Shown: positions 36,774 through 46,314 of the stretch, piece after piece
How positions within the stretch are numbered: the stretch's first letter is position 1
Layout of the letters: each line of letters starts with the position of its first letter
Assembly (NCBI RefSeq): GCF_038070105.1
Contig: NZ_JBBPBZ010000002.1
Span: forward strand, 1,624,001-1,688,000
Source: Methylocystis sp. IM3
Lineage (GTDB): Bacteria; Pseudomonadota; Alphaproteobacteria; Rhizobiales; Beijerinckiaceae
Length of the DNA stretch: 64,000 nucleotides
Direction of reading: 5' to 3'
Program-made: the position numbers and the translations under genes
The notes under the pieces: model-generated
What the model saw: only the letters and a program-made list of their open reading frames with translations
Told to the model about the DNA's origin: nothing
Databases searched by the model: none

Positions 36774-37994
36774 TCAGAGTCCCGGCAGCCAGCTCGTGTG
36801 ATAATTGACGCCGACGCGCGCCATCACGCCCTGGTAATTCACCTGCGTGGCGCCGAACACCGCGCCGGCGACGCCGCCTGCCGAACCGAAGCTGGCCGTC
36901 GGCGTGTTCAGATTGCCGAGGTTCCAGTAGATCGATTCAGCTTTCAGCGACCAGCCCGGCGCGACCATCCATTCCACGCCGCCGCCGACGTTCCAGCCGG
37001 CGAGAGTCTGGCTCTGCTGGCCGCCGCCGAAATAGGTCTGGCTGAAGCCCAGAGAGCCGATCCTCCATCCGACATTGGCGTTCGTCGTCACGTTCGCGTA
37101 GGCGCCGCCATAGGTCAGGCCGCCGGTCAAATAGACCAGCATGGCCGGGCTCAGCAGATAGCCCACACGGGCGCGGGCCGTGCCGATGTAATCCAGCCCG
37201 GCGCTGACGGACATGCCGCCAATCGCGACTTGCTGCGCGGCGCCTCCTCCGACTGCGCCGCCGCCGCCGCCCGATGACGCTCCACGAGAGCCCGAACCCT
37301 GGATGTCGGTTTCGAAGCCGATCACCCAATTCGGCCCGACCTGGAAGTTGTAGCCGAACTGGCCGCCGCCCACGACGCCCGACTGTGTATTCGCCAGAGT
37401 AGCCAGCTGCGACATGGCCGCGGCATTGGGGAGTATGCCCGGACATGGCGGAGGAGGTGGCGGCGGAGGCGGCGGTGGCGGAGGAGGCGGAGGCGGCGGC
37501 GGCGGAGGCGGCGGCGGGGGAGGCGGTGGCGGAGGCGGCGGCGGGGGCTTGTGGCCTCCCGAGCCCACCGGGGCCTGAATTTGAATGATCGACCCCTGGT
37601 TGCCGGCCGTTCCGCCGCTCGACGTATTGCCGATCGTCTGGGTTATCGTGGCGATTTGTGAAAGGAGGCCGCTGCCGCCGCCATGGCTGCCGCCGCCGCC
37701 GCCAGAACCGCCCCCGCCGCCGCCAGAGCCGCCACCTCCGCCTCCGCCGCCGCCGCCTCCGCCGCCGCCCCCTCCGCCGCATCCGCCGCCGGGCACGGCG
37801 AACGCTCCCGGCGAGCCATAGGCTGCATTACGAATCGAATCATTTGTTCCGATGGAATAGCCAGCGTTCAGGCCAGCGTAGAAGCCCGTCCATGTCGCCG
37901 TCGGCAGAAAAGGAAGAAGCGGTTGCGCCGCTGCGGGAAACGCAGCATTGGCGAGAATTGCCGCGGAGGCGGTAAGTGAGACAATCTTCCTCAT
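36774..37994 (-). CDS. Outer-membrane beta-barrel protein with poly-Gly and poly-Pro inserts
   Basis: 406 residues from ATG 37994. A signal peptide (MRKIVSLTASAAILANAAFPAAAQ) precedes WTGFYAGLNAGYSIGTND, the standard start of Omp25/Omp31-like porins of Rhizobiales. After about residue 65 the barrel is interrupted by a Gly run of some 40 residues and then by 34 consecutive prolines, before CPGILPN resumes an ordinary barrel (QFGYNFQVGPNWVIGFETDIQG and later strands) ending in NYHTSWLPGL. The ordinary parts together match family length; the inserts are probably a surface loop. The strong terminator at 36733-36758 ends the gene. Confidence 0.88.
   Translation of the reverse strand: MRKIVSLTASAAILANAAFPAAAQPLLPFLPTATWTGFYAGLNAGYSIGTNDSIRNAAYGSPGAFAVPGGGCGGGGGGGGGGGGGGGGGSGGGGGGSGGGGGSHGGGSGLLSQIATITQTIGNTSSGGTAGNQGSIIQIQAPVGSGGHKPPPPPPPPPPPPPPPPPPPPPPPPPPPPPPPPPPCPGILPNAAAMSQLATLANTQSGVVGGGQFGYNFQVGPNWVIGFETDIQGSGSRGASSGGGGGAVGGGAAQQVAIGGMSVSAGLDYIGTARARVGYLLSPAMLVYLTGGLTYGGAYANVTTNANVGWRIGSLGFSQTYFGGGQQSQTLAGWNVGGGVEWMVAPGWSLKAESIYWNLGNLNTPTASFGSAGGVAGAVFGATQVNYQGVMARVGVNYHTSWLPGL
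37446..37547 (-). repeat. Coding trinucleotide repeat: 34 Pro codons
   Basis: On the minus strand 34 successive CCN codons run without interruption (plus-strand NGG triplets from 37446 to 37547). A second repeat at about 37660-37795 encodes a nearly pure Gly run. Mixed third bases show it is old enough to have drifted, yet such tracts are prone to slippage and also to assembly error. Confidence 0.9.
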
Positions 37995-38287
37995 CGGTTT
38001 CTGCCTTTGTAACCAAATATTGAGCATCGTCGAAACAGGTTCGGAAAATGAATAAAATCTCGCCGGAGCGTGAGGGCAATGTGGTTTTGCGTACTATTGT
38101 CACTTTCCGCCTGTCTGTGCCGAAATTGCCACTAATTGTCACGCTCTAGCTTTGGGGGCTCTCGAACTGCCATGGCGCCCTTGATGCGTCAGGCTGCATC
38201 CTGCGGATCTGCAGCGGCCGGACGGCGCTTTCCCTGGCGCCGGGGCGGGGCTATAAGGCGCGCGCGTAGTCCGGGGATCGATCAGTC

Positions 38288-39505
38288 ATGCAGAAGATCA
38301 AAGTGGCCAATCCCGTCGTCGAACTCGATGGCGATGAAATGACCCGCATCATCTGGGCCTTCATCAAGGACAAGCTGATCCGGCCCTACCTCGACATCGA
38401 TCTTCTCTATTATGATCTTTCGATTCAAAACCGCGACGCGACCAATGATCAGGTGACGATCGACGCGGCCAATGCCATCAAGAAGCACGGGGTGGGCGTC
38501 AAATGCGCCACCATCACGCCCGACGAAGCGCGGGTGAAGGAATTCAACCTGAAGGAAATGTGGAAGTCGCCCAACGGCACGATCCGCAACATCCTCGGCG
38601 GCGTCATCTTCCGAGAGCCCATCATCTGCAACAACGTCCCGCGCCTCGTGCCGCATTGGACGCAGCCCATCGTCGTTGGCCGCCACGCCTATGGCGATCA
38701 GTATCGCGCCACCGATTTCAAGGTTCCGGGCAAGGGCCGTCTCACCATCAAATTCGAGGGCGAGGACGGGCAGGTCATCGAGAAGGAAGTCTTCAAATTC
38801 CCCGGCGCCGGCGTCGCCATGGCGATGTACAATCTTGACGAGTCCATCCTCGAATTCGCGCGCGCCACTTTCAATTACGGCCTCCAGCGCAAATTTCCCG
38901 TCTATCTCTCGACGAAGAACACGATTCTCAAGGCCTATGACGGCCGCTTCAAGGACATCTTCCAGGAGGCGTACGACAGGGAGTTCAAATCGCAGTTCGA
39001 GGCGCTCGGCCTTTGGTACGAGCATCGCCTCATCGACGACATGGTGGCGTCGGCGCTCAAATGGTCTGGCGGATATATCTGGGCCTGCAAGAACTACGAC
39101 GGCGACGTGCAGTCCGACATTGTCGCTCAGGGCTTTGGTTCGCTGGGCCTCATGACGAGCGTGCTGATGACGCCCGACGGCAAGACCGTGGAGGCGGAAG
39201 CGGCCCATGGCACGGTGACGCGCCATTATCGCGAGCACCAGAAAGGCCACGAGACCTCCACCAATTCCATCGCGTCGATTTTCGCCTGGACGCGAGGACT
39301 CGCCCATCGCGCCAAGCTCGACGACAACGCCGAACTGGCGCGCTTCTCGAAGACGCTGGAGGAGGTTTGCGTAAAGACCGTCGAATCGGGCTGCATGACC
39401 AAGGATTTGGCGCTGCTCGTCGGCCATCATCAAAAATGGCTGTCGACAACCGGCTTCCTGGACAAGGTCGATGAAAACCTTCGCAAGGCGATGGTCCGAG
39501 CGTGA
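38288..39505 (+). CDS. icd: NADP-dependent isocitrate dehydrogenase
   Basis: 405 residues, type II homodimeric IDH as in most Alphaproteobacteria and eukaryotes. It oxidises isocitrate to 2-oxoglutarate and makes NADPH in the TCA cycle. [21 protein letters not shown] opens the protein. [13 protein letters not shown] (about 94-106) binds isocitrate, and [32 protein letters not shown] is the C-terminal cofactor-binding block. The preceding 293-bp gap to the divergent porin gene holds the promoter. Confidence 0.96.
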   Translation: MQKIKVANPVVELDGDEMTRIIWAFIKDKLIRPYLDIDLLYYDLSIQNRDATNDQVTIDAANAIKKHGVGVKCATITPDEARVKEFNLKEMWKSPNGTIRNILGGVIFREPIICNNVPRLVPHWTQPIVVGRHAYGDQYRATDFKVPGKGRLTIKFEGEDGQVIEKEVFKFPGAGVAMAMYNLDESILEFARATFNYGLQRKFPVYLSTKNTILKAYDGRFKDIFQEAYDREFKSQFEALGLWYEHRLIDDMVASALKWSGGYIWACKNYDGDVQSDIVAQGFGSLGLMTSVLMTPDGKTVEAEAAHGTVTRHYREHQKGHETSTNSIASIFAWTRGLAHRAKLDDNAELARFSKTLEEVCVKTVESGCMTKDLALLVGHHQKWLSTTGFLDKVDENLRKAMVRA

Positions 39506-39646
39506 TCGGGAGCCGATGGGCGCCGCACGACGGCGGAACCGGAAATCGGTCGGTTTCAAGCCAGCTTCGCCACATACTTCGATTGTATCTGACACGCGGC
39601 CCGTCTATATAGGCGCCGCCTATAGCCCCATGGGAGAATAGCGGCA

Positions 39647-40063
39647 ATGACGGTGGATCTGGACGAGACCTACAAACCGTCGGAAGACGAACCTTTCATG
39701 TGCGACCGGCAGCGGGAATATTTCCGGCGCAAGCTGCTTGCTTGGAAAGAAGATATTTTGCACGAAAGCCGCGAGACGCTCGCGGCGCTCCAGAACGAAA
39801 ACGAAAATCATCCTGACCTCGCGGACCGGGCCTCCTCGGAAACAGACCGGGCGATCGAATTGCGCGCCCGCGACCGCCAGAGAAAGCTTATCGCCAAGAT
39901 CGAAGCCGCGCTCGGCCGGCTCGAGGACGGCACCTATGGCTATTGCGAAGAGACGGGGGAGCCCATTTCGTTGAAGCGGCTCGACGCGCGGCCAATCGCG
40001 ACGCTCTCGATCGAGGCGCAAGAGCGCCATGAGCGGCGGGAGAAAGTTTATCGCGACGACTGA
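39647..40063 (+). CDS. dksA: RNA polymerase-binding transcription factor DksA, zinc-poor type
   Basis: 138 residues. DksA enters the secondary channel of RNA polymerase and works with ppGpp to tune transcription. The coiled coil has its acidic tip in HPDLADRASSETDRA (the D-x-x-D-x-A element). In the zinc-finger region only the first of four Cys remains (YGYCEETGEP, then LDARPIATLSIEAQERHE with Ser and Ala in place of Cys). This pattern is usual in Alphaproteobacteria and should not bind structural zinc. It is followed by a strong terminator and stands 141 bp after icd. Confidence 0.93.
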   Translation: MTVDLDETYKPSEDEPFMCDRQREYFRRKLLAWKEDILHESRETLAALQNENENHPDLADRASSETDRAIELRARDRQRKLIAKIEAALGRLEDGTYGYCEETGEPISLKRLDARPIATLSIEAQERHERREKVYRDD

Positions 40064-40093
40064 TCGGGTCGGCGATTACAGCAATCAGAAAGA

Positions 40094-40124
40094 AAAGGGC
40101 GTCGCCAGCACCGCGACGCCCTTT
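40094..40124. terminator. Strong terminator between convergent dksA and FliO-like genes
   Basis: A 12-bp perfect stem (AAAGGGCGTCGC / GCGACGCCCTTT) with a 7-nt loop. On the plus strand it is followed by CTTTTTTATT, ideal for dksA; on the minus strand an A-rich upstream stretch gives a T-tract, so it can also serve the convergent gene. Confidence 0.88.
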
Positions 40125-40129
40125 CTTTT

Positions 40130-41020
40130 TTATTCCTTCTCGGGCCGGCCGAGCAGGCGGGCCATTTCCGCTTCCAGCGACTCCAGCGGATCGACATCTG
40201 CCGGCGCGGGCAGGGGAGCGGCCGCCGGAGCCGGAGGGCCCGGCGGAGACGGTGGCGGCGCGGCGGGCGGCGCCGGGGGTCTCGCGGCCGCGGGCGGGGC
40301 TGCTGTGGGCGAGCTGGGCGCAGGCGCGGACGACGGCGGCGCCGTGTCCCCCTTGGGCTGGATCATCCGCTGCGTCCGGGCGAGGAATGGCGGCGTCGCG
40401 GGGCGGGGCGCGGCCGGACGAGGCGGCGGCGCAGCGGGACGCTGAAACGGCGGCGCTGGCGGGGCGGGGCTGGCGGCGGCGGGCGCTCGCCGCGGGTGCG
40501 GGACGGGCGCGGGCTCCGGCGGGGCCGGCTGCTTGCTCGGCGCGGGCGCAAAGAGATCCGGCGGCAGGTTGAGCGGGCCGGCGGCGGCGGGTTTGGGCGC
40601 CGGACCAGGACCAGGACCGGGGACGGCGGCGGGCTTCGGCGCGGGGCCGGGCGCCGCTGGTTCGACCGAGGGGCCTGGCGGCCAGGCCGGAGCAGGAGCC
40701 TGCGCGGGCCGCGCCTCCCGGACCGTGCGCGCGGCCATCGCCTCCGAGGGCGAAATCGAGCCTTCGACGAGAAGGTCGTTCGGCCCGCCGATCAGCAGCA
40801 GATGCTCTGTGTCGTCGCGTCGCACGATGACGAGCTGACGTTCGCGATCGAGATCGAAAACGTCGATCACGTCCAGCCGCCGCGGGCCCTTTTTGGCGCT
40901 CGCCGAACGGATTCTGCGCCCGAAGAGCAGACGGATGATGTAGAGGACGAGGAGCGCGGCGATGAGGAACGCCACGATTGCCCCAAGTATTGGGAGCAGC
41001 TGTGAGAATCTGTCTTGCAT
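40130..41020 (-). CDS. FliO-like membrane protein with long Pro/Ala-rich tail
   Basis: 296 residues. One membrane helix near the N-terminus (LPILGAIVAFLIAALLVLYIIRLLF, about 9-33) is followed by RRLDVIDVFDLDRERQLVIVRRDDTEHLLLIGGPNDLLVE, the FliO/MopB family segment. From about residue 100 to the end the protein is low-complexity Pro/Ala with few other features. FliO helps assemble the FliP pore of the flagellar export apparatus. Here no other flagellar gene is near; such orphan FliO-like proteins beside cckA are seen in Rhizobiales. A perfect CtrA box lies 77 bp before its start. A flagellar role is plausible but not shown. Confidence 0.7.
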   Translation of the reverse strand: MQDRFSQLLPILGAIVAFLIAALLVLYIIRLLFGRRIRSASAKKGPRRLDVIDVFDLDRERQLVIVRRDDTEHLLLIGGPNDLLVEGSISPSEAMAARTVREARPAQAPAPAWPPGPSVEPAAPGPAPKPAAVPGPGPGPAPKPAAAGPLNLPPDLFAPAPSKQPAPPEPAPVPHPRRAPAAASPAPPAPPFQRPAAPPPRPAAPRPATPPFLARTQRMIQPKGDTAPPSSAPAPSSPTAAPPAAARPPAPPAAPPPSPPGPPAPAAAPLPAPADVDPLESLEAEMARLLGRPEKE

Positions 41021-41096
41021 GAAGTGCGGGTCTCTCTTCGAACGCGCGTTTACGTTGCCAATCTAACAGTATTTCTGGCAACCCTGCGCCAAAAGG

Positions 41097-41111
41097 TTAA
41101 TCATTGGTTAA
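41097..41111. promoter_or_regulatory. Perfect CtrA box TTAA-N7-TTAA
   Basis: TTAATCATTGGTTAA lies in the 234-bp divergent region between the FliO-like gene (start 41020, minus) and cckA (start 41255 or 41315, plus). It matches exactly the alphaproteobacterial CtrA consensus. A half-site TTAACCAT occurs at 41239-41246. CtrA is the response regulator controlled through CckA, so the site could give feedback on cckA or cell-cycle timing to the FliO-like gene. Confidence 0.7.
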
Positions 41112-41254
41112 TTTGACGCGAAATACCCCATGAGTCGTTGCCATCTTGCCGGCCGGCGGCCATTCTTTCGACCGATTCCACGCGCCGCGCGGTTTCGCAA
41201 ATCGAGCGCGGCGCGGGCTTTTTCGACGATCGCCTTCATTAACCATATTCTGGC

Positions 41255-43834
41255 ATGCAGAATCGAATCGTCCGGATCGCCAAGCTCCGGGCGCGGGGAT
41301 CCGGGGCGTTCAGTATGACCGACAGGACGGCGTCGTCTGCATTTGACCGAAACGAGCGGCCGGGCAGCGCCTGGCTGGTGCTCGCTCTCGCTCTCGCGAT
41401 TCTCGCCGTTCTCGGCGCCTATTTCCTTGCGCCCGCGACAATGGCTCCGCGCCTCGTCATGCTCTCGCTCGCCCTCTTCGCGGTGGCGGGGGTCTTCTTC
41501 CTCTTCGCCTATGCGGTCGGGCTGATCCATTTCTCGCCCCGCGTCGCGCGCAACGACATCACCCGGCTCATCGCCGAGTCCACGACGGAGGGCCTGCTCG
41601 TCACCATGGGCGACAGGCAGATCGCTTACGCCAACGACGCCTATATGGACCTTTGCGGCGCCCGCGACGCCTCGAGCCTCCAGGTTGTCGAGCGATTGTT
41701 CTCCGGGCCGCCTGAGGTCTCCGAGGCGATCTACCGCCTCGCCCAGGCGGCCCGGGCCGGCACCCCGCATGTCGAGGAGTTGCGCCTTTCGCCGCCGCTC
41801 ACGGACGGGGCGCCGGTCGGCTGGTACCGCATTCAGGTGCGCCCGCTGCCGCAGTCGGGGCCGCGGGCGTCGCTGTGGCGCGTGGCGGATGTGACGGGCG
41901 AGCGCCAGCGGCAGGAGGGCGTCTTTCAGGAGTTGCAGCACGCGATCGACTTTCTCGATCACGCGCCGGCAGGCTTCTTCTCGGCCGCGCCCGACGGCGC
42001 TGTGCCTTACATGAACAAGACGCTTGCCAACTGGCTCGGCTACGATCTCACTCAGGTCGGCTCGGGAGGCGCCACGCTCGCCTCCATCGTGGCCAATAAT
42101 GGGGCGGCGCTGCTGGCGGCGGTGTCGGGCGCGCCGGGCGAGGTGCGCACCGATCAGATCGACCTGGATCTGCGCTGCCGCGATGGCCGTCCGCTGCCGG
42201 TGCGGCTGCTGCATCAGGTCGCCTTCGGCCAGGACGGCGCCGCCGGCGCGTCGCGGACTTTGGTGCTCAATCGCGCTGCGGGCGAGAAATCCGAAGAGGG
42301 GTTGCGCGCCGCTGAAGTGCGTTTCGCGCGTTTCTTCAATTCAACGCCCATGGCCATCGCGACGCTCGACGTCGAGGGCCGCGTGCTCGATTCCAACGCC
42401 GCCTTCGCCAAGCTTTTGCCGCGGGCGCTGAAGGTGGGCGCGGCGCGGGAGGGTTGGTCGCTGCTCGCGGGGCTCGGCGAGCGCGACGCCGAGGCGCTGC
42501 GGAAGGCGATAGAGGACGCAATCGACGGCAAGGGCGACGCGAAGCCCGTGAATGTCTCCTTCGAGGAGGGCGCCGGCCCGCGTTCGGCGCGCTTCTTCGT
42601 CTCTCCCGCCGAGGACAGCGGCCAGAAGGGCGCGACGATCTATGCGCTCGACACCAGCGAGCAGCGCAAGCTTCAGGAAGAATTCGCCCAGTCGCAGAAG
42701 ATGAACGCGGTCGGCCAGCTCGCGGGCGGCATCGCGCATGATTTCAACAATATGTTGACGGCGATCATCGGCTATTCCGATTTCCTGCTCTCGAGCCATC
42801 GGCCGACCGACCCGAGCTTCAAGGACATCCGCCAGATCAAGGCGACGGCCGAGCGCGCGGCCGGACTGACGCGCCAGTTGCTCGCTTTCTCCCGGCGTCA
42901 GACGCTGCGGCCGCAGGTGCTCCAGCTCGGCGACGCGCTGTCGGAACTGCAATTGCTGCTGTTGCGCGTCGTCGGCGAGAAGAACGAGCTCGAATTGCGG
43001 CACGGCCGCGACCTCTGGTACGTGAAGGCCGATCTCACGCAGTTCGAGCAGGTCATCATCAACCTGCTGGCCAACGCCCGCGACGCCATGCCGGAGTCGG
43101 GCGGCCTCATGCAGATCCGCACCCGCAATGTGACAAAGGCGGAATGCGCGAGCTTCGATGAACCCTATCTGCTCCCCGCCGACTATGTGCTGGTCGAAGT
43201 CGAGGACAATGGCGCGGGCATCCCCCCCGAGGTGATCGAAAAGATCTTCGAGCCCTTTTTTACGACCAAGGAAGTGGGCAAGGGCACCGGTCTCGGTCTT
43301 TCGACCGTCTTCGGCATCGTCAAGCAGTCGGGCGGCTTCATCTTCGCAACGAGCGAACTCGGCAAGGGAACGACCTTCCGCATTTTCCTGCCGCGCTACA
43401 TCCCCGAGGAAAAGGAGACGCCGAAGAAGGAGACGGAGGCCAAGCCCCAGGGCGATTACACCGGGCAGGGCGTCATTCTTCTGGTCGAGGACGAGGACGC
43501 CGTGCGCTCGATCGGCGCGCGTTCTCTCAAGACCCGCGGCTTCACCGTCCTCGAAGCGACTACCGGCCTCGAGGCGCTGGAGGTCGTGGAGGAGGTCGGC
43601 GGCAAGATCGACCTCATTGTTTCAGACGTGGTCATGCCGGAGATGGACGGACCGGCGATGTACGCCGAGCTGCGCAAGCGCGGTGTGACGGCCAAAGTCA
43701 TTTTCGTGTCCGGCTACGCGGAGGAAGCCTTCGCCAAGAATCTGCCCGAGGGAGAGTTCGGTTTCCTGCCCAAGCCCTTCTCGATCAAGCAACTCGTCGA
43801 GACGGTGAAGGCGCATCTGCCGGCGCAAAGCTGA
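41255..43834 (+). CDS. cckA: Cell-cycle hybrid histidine kinase/phosphatase CckA
   Basis: 859 residues from ATG 41255 (ATG 41315 is an alternative). Two membrane helices (about 38-60 and 66-92) are followed by PAS-like domains (about 100-215, 225-330 and 350-470). The HisKA domain has His495 in [20 protein letters not shown]. The ATPase domain has [18 protein letters not shown] and [20 protein letters not shown]. The C-terminal receiver accepts phosphate on Asp791 in [12 protein letters not shown]. CckA passes phosphate through ChpT to CtrA and CpdR and controls replication, division and motility. The [19 protein letters not shown] block is diagnostic. Confidence 0.95.
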   Translation: MQNRIVRIAKLRARGSGAFSMTDRTASSAFDRNERPGSAWLVLALALAILAVLGAYFLAPATMAPRLVMLSLALFAVAGVFFLFAYAVGLIHFSPRVARNDITRLIAESTTEGLLVTMGDRQIAYANDAYMDLCGARDASSLQVVERLFSGPPEVSEAIYRLAQAARAGTPHVEELRLSPPLTDGAPVGWYRIQVRPLPQSGPRASLWRVADVTGERQRQEGVFQELQHAIDFLDHAPAGFFSAAPDGAVPYMNKTLANWLGYDLTQVGSGGATLASIVANNGAALLAAVSGAPGEVRTDQIDLDLRCRDGRPLPVRLLHQVAFGQDGAAGASRTLVLNRAAGEKSEEGLRAAEVRFARFFNSTPMAIATLDVEGRVLDSNAAFAKLLPRALKVGAAREGWSLLAGLGERDAEALRKAIEDAIDGKGDAKPVNVSFEEGAGPRSARFFVSPAEDSGQKGATIYALDTSEQRKLQEEFAQSQKMNAVGQLAGGIAHDFNNMLTAIIGYSDFLLSSHRPTDPSFKDIRQIKATAERAAGLTRQLLAFSRRQTLRPQVLQLGDALSELQLLLLRVVGEKNELELRHGRDLWYVKADLTQFEQVIINLLANARDAMPESGGLMQIRTRNVTKAECASFDEPYLLPADYVLVEVEDNGAGIPPEVIEKIFEPFFTTKEVGKGTGLGLSTVFGIVKQSGGFIFATSELGKGTTFRIFLPRYIPEEKETPKKETEAKPQGDYTGQGVILLVEDEDAVRSIGARSLKTRGFTVLEATTGLEALEVVEEVGGKIDLIVSDVVMPEMDGPAMYAELRKRGVTAKVIFVSGYAEEAFAKNLPEGEFGFLPKPFSIKQLVETVKAHLPAQS

Positions 43835-43850
43835 GATTTCGCCGCCGGCG

Positions 43851-44963
43851 CTACAGCATCGGCGCCACGACTCGCACGCGGCGCTTGACGCCGTCCGGGC
43901 CGACGACCTCCTTGAACACCTCCGGCGCGCCGGCCCCGCTGCGCAGTTCGGGGAGGGGCTCGGCAATCGCCGCCTGCGCCGGGCCGAGAGGCTGTCTGGC
44001 GCGCGGATCGCCGGGGAGGATCGGCCGGGACATTTGCTCCGCCTGTTCGGCCGTCACCATCTGGTCCTTTTTGTTGCGTTCGGCGAGAATGCCCTCGGCC
44101 TCGGCCAGCGCCTCCGTCCAGCTCTTTCCGGGCGGTTTGCAGCCGCAGGAGGCGTCGTAGCTCGTCTCGAACTTCCGCGCATTGGGATGGTCGGCGTAGG
44201 ACTCGCCATCGACCGAGACCGCCGACTCGAGGCCCTTCCACTGCGACTGAGTGTAGAGCTTCGCCTCGGCGCCGGGACACATGGCCTTGCAGAGCGCGTC
44301 GAGGTCGTCGAGCTGAGACTGTCTCGCGCTGTAGGTGATGGGGAAGAAGCCGCCGTCGCAGCTGCGGACGCAGATCGCCATCGGCCCGCCCATCCGCCGC
44401 GTGTCCTGGTTGAAAGTCTCGTCGTCCGGCGGCGGCCCGTCCTCCGGATTGATGGGCGCCTCGCGCAGGCCGGTCGCCTGATCGGGCGGGCGAACGCCGA
44501 ACAATTCCTCGAAAAAGCTGCCCGGATCGGGCTCGCGGGCGGCGATGCGGGGATTGCGGCACTCGACCTCGTAGCGGGCCATCAGCGCCTGACGCTGGCT
44601 GTCGTCGGCGGCCGCCTGCTCATAGGCCGCAATGCTGCCGCGCAGGGCGCTCAGACGCCCGTTGATGGCGTTGCACTGGGGCGGCGGCGGATCGCCGAAA
44701 AACAGAAAGGTCTGGCGGTCGCAGCCCATGGCCTGACCCTTGGCCGCGAGGCGGCTGAATTCTGTGCGTTGCTTGGCGGCCATGGCGCGATAGCGCGCCG
44801 CCATGCCTTCGGCGCCCGCCTTGGCGATCTGCCCGCGCAGGTCGAGACAGTGCGGGCTCTCGGCGCGGGCCGGCGCGGCCGTCAGCGCACCTAATAAGGC
44901 GGCGCCAGACGCGGCGGCGAGAATCTTGCGGAGGGCGCCTGGCCCCGGGTTCGGCCTCATCAA
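43851..44963 (-). CDS. DUF2865 secreted protein
   Basis: 370 residues with a signal peptide of about 34 residues ending PARAE. The mature start SPHCLDLRGQIAKAG and the helical KQRTEFSRLAAKGQAMGC are family-like. The conserved core is GPMAICVRSCDGGFFPITYSARQSQLDDLDALCKAMCPGAEAKLY, with several Cys probably in disulfides. The C-terminal part is Pro/Gln-rich. DUF2865 is common in Rhizobiales envelopes, function unknown. The gene is convergent to cckA, with 16 bp between stops. Confidence 0.88.
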   Translation of the reverse strand: MMRPNPGPGALRKILAAASGAALLGALTAAPARAESPHCLDLRGQIAKAGAEGMAARYRAMAAKQRTEFSRLAAKGQAMGCDRQTFLFFGDPPPPQCNAINGRLSALRGSIAAYEQAAADDSQRQALMARYEVECRNPRIAAREPDPGSFFEELFGVRPPDQATGLREAPINPEDGPPPDDETFNQDTRRMGGPMAICVRSCDGGFFPITYSARQSQLDDLDALCKAMCPGAEAKLYTQSQWKGLESAVSVDGESYADHPNARKFETSYDASCGCKPPGKSWTEALAEAEGILAERNKKDQMVTAEQAEQMSRPILPGDPRARQPLGPAQAAIAEPLPELRSGAGAPEVFKEVVGPDGVKRRVRVVAPML

Positions 44964-45292
44964 ATGCTCCGGCTGGCCCCTTTTTAAGTCCGAGGCGATC
45001 GGACGGGCTGCCAGCTTCCTGTTGTCTCACGCGAACCGCGATCCGCTTCACTCGACGATGCGAGTCCCGGCGGCGGGCGCCTGCGCGCCTTGCCGCGCCG
45101 CCGACGCTGACCATTCTTGGCGCTGATCGCGCCGCGGATCAACCGGATGGGATTCTCCAGCGTTTCTTGTCCTCAACAAGGCGAGAGGGCGCCGGGCGCC
45201 GGTCTTACGGCCGCGCTTTTTTCCGCTCGACCCTTCCCTTGGCGCCAGTCTACGCCCATATCCGGGCGCGGACGCCAATGGAGATCGGCACG
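44964..45292. other. 329-bp gap between DUF2865 gene and creA
   Basis: No convincing gene is seen on either strand. A small hairpin GGCGC-TGATC-GCGCC occurs at 45119-45133. A weak GC stem followed by TTTTTT at 45198-45222 on the plus strand might be an intrinsic terminator, either of a small RNA or of the creA leader. Divergent promoters of the flanking genes must lie here. Confidence 0.4.
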
Positions 45293-45823
45293 ATGAAGTC
45301 TTCTTCAAAAATTCTTTCTCTTCTCACCATTGCCTTGGGAGCGGCGCTGGGCGTCGGGGCGGCCGCGGCGCAGGAAGGACCGGACCTGATCTTCCGCAAA
45401 TCCACGGACTTCAAGCTGCTGACGCCCAATGACAAGCTCGCAACCTATGTGGTCGACGACCCGCTGATCGAAAACGTCGCCTGCGCCTACACGGCCCATG
45501 AAAAGGGCGGCGTCGCCGGCATGTTCGGCGTGGCGGAGCAGACCTCGGAAGTTTCACTCGCCTGCAATCAATACGGCCCGATCAAGCTTCGCAAGGAAAA
45601 CGAGAAATTCAGCCAGGGCGATCTCGTGCTCAGCGAGCGGCGGTCGCTCATGTGGAAGCAGATGCATATCGTGCGCGGCTGCGACACGAAGCGCAACATG
45701 CTGATTTACATGATTTACTCCGACAGGCTGATCGAAGGCTCGCCGGAGAATTCGACAGCCGCGGTTCCGATCCAGCCCTGGGGCGGCTCGGAGCCGGGGC
45801 ATTGCAAGGACTGGTTGAAGTAA
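45293..45823 (+). CDS. creA: CreA family periplasmic protein
   Basis: 176 residues from ATG 45293, which has GGAG about 9 bp upstream (ATG 45278 is an alternative; the frame is open from 45167). A signal peptide ends AAAAQ. The mature part matches CreA: STDFKLLTPNDKLATYVVDDPLIENVACAYTAHEKGG, then MWKQMHIVRGCDTKRNMLIYMIYSDRLIEGSPENS. CreA is a conserved DUF1131-independent periplasmic protein of unknown function, named for its place in the E. coli cre operon. No creBC genes lie nearby. Confidence 0.9.
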   Translation: MKSSSKILSLLTIALGAALGVGAAAAQEGPDLIFRKSTDFKLLTPNDKLATYVVDDPLIENVACAYTAHEKGGVAGMFGVAEQTSEVSLACNQYGPIKLRKENEKFSQGDLVLSERRSLMWKQMHIVRGCDTKRNMLIYMIYSDRLIEGSPENSTAAVPIQPWGGSEPGHCKDWLK

Positions 45824-45828
45824 CCCGT

Positions 45829-46158
45829 TCAGTCGGCGCAGGAGATGACCATTGCGTCGGCCGCTTGCGGCTGGCGCGACGCGGCCGGTATGGCGGCCGT
45901 CATGTCGTCGGCGCGGCCATAGGCCTGGGCGGGACCGTGGCCGTGCGATTCGCACCAGGCGTCGGCGACGATCCGGCCGCAATCGGCCTTGTCCCTGAGG
46001 CATTCCATGACGCCGTAACCATCGTCCGCGACGACGAAAGTTTTGGGCGCGGCTTCGGCCTTGGCGTTCAGAACCAGCGATGCGAGCGCGCCGGCGACGA
46101 GCGGCGCGGCGATACGGGACCAGGGGAAGCTTTCGATCTTCGACGACAGAATGAACAT
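45829..46158 (-). CDS. Small secreted Cys-containing protein
   Basis: 109 residues. A signal peptide of about 37 residues (SRIAAPLVAGALASLVLNAKAEAA) precedes a short mature protein with DDGYGVMECLRDKADCGRIVADAWCESHGHGPAQAYGRADD and a final Cys in VISCAD. Four Cys suggest two disulfides. I know of similar uncharacterised proteins in Rhizobiales but no family name. It ends 5 bp from the creA stop (convergent) and is divergent from cysS. Confidence 0.7.
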   Translation of the reverse strand: MFILSSKIESFPWSRIAAPLVAGALASLVLNAKAEAAPKTFVVADDGYGVMECLRDKADCGRIVADAWCESHGHGPAQAYGRADDMTAAIPAASRQPQAADAMVISCAD

Positions 46159-46314
46159 TGAGGCGCTCGCTCTGCGCCGCCGGAGGGAGAGGCGGCAGTC
46201 GAAAAGAGATAGCGGGACAGGGTAAAATATGCGTTAAACGGCCATGATTCCGCCGGAATGCGGCGCCGTCACAACGCGCTTGACGGGGCGGCGCGCCGGG
46301 CGCATGGTCCCGCC
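46159..46314 (+). promoter_or_regulatory. Upstream region of the cysS leader, possible promoter
   Basis: The divergent gap between the small secreted protein gene and cysS is 305 bp; this first half holds the promoters. TTGACG at 46280-46285 and, after 17 bp, CATGGT at 46303-46308 form a weak sigma70-like pair. It would place transcription start close to the ATG at 46315, giving a leaderless mRNA. The -10 match is poor, so this is tentative. Confidence 0.35.

Noticed and set aside
45048..45308. Arg-rich 86-codon minus-strand frame as a possible small ribosomal protein
   Set aside because: The Arg/Gly/Lys composition recalls L34/L36-type proteins, but no signature of any such family is present.
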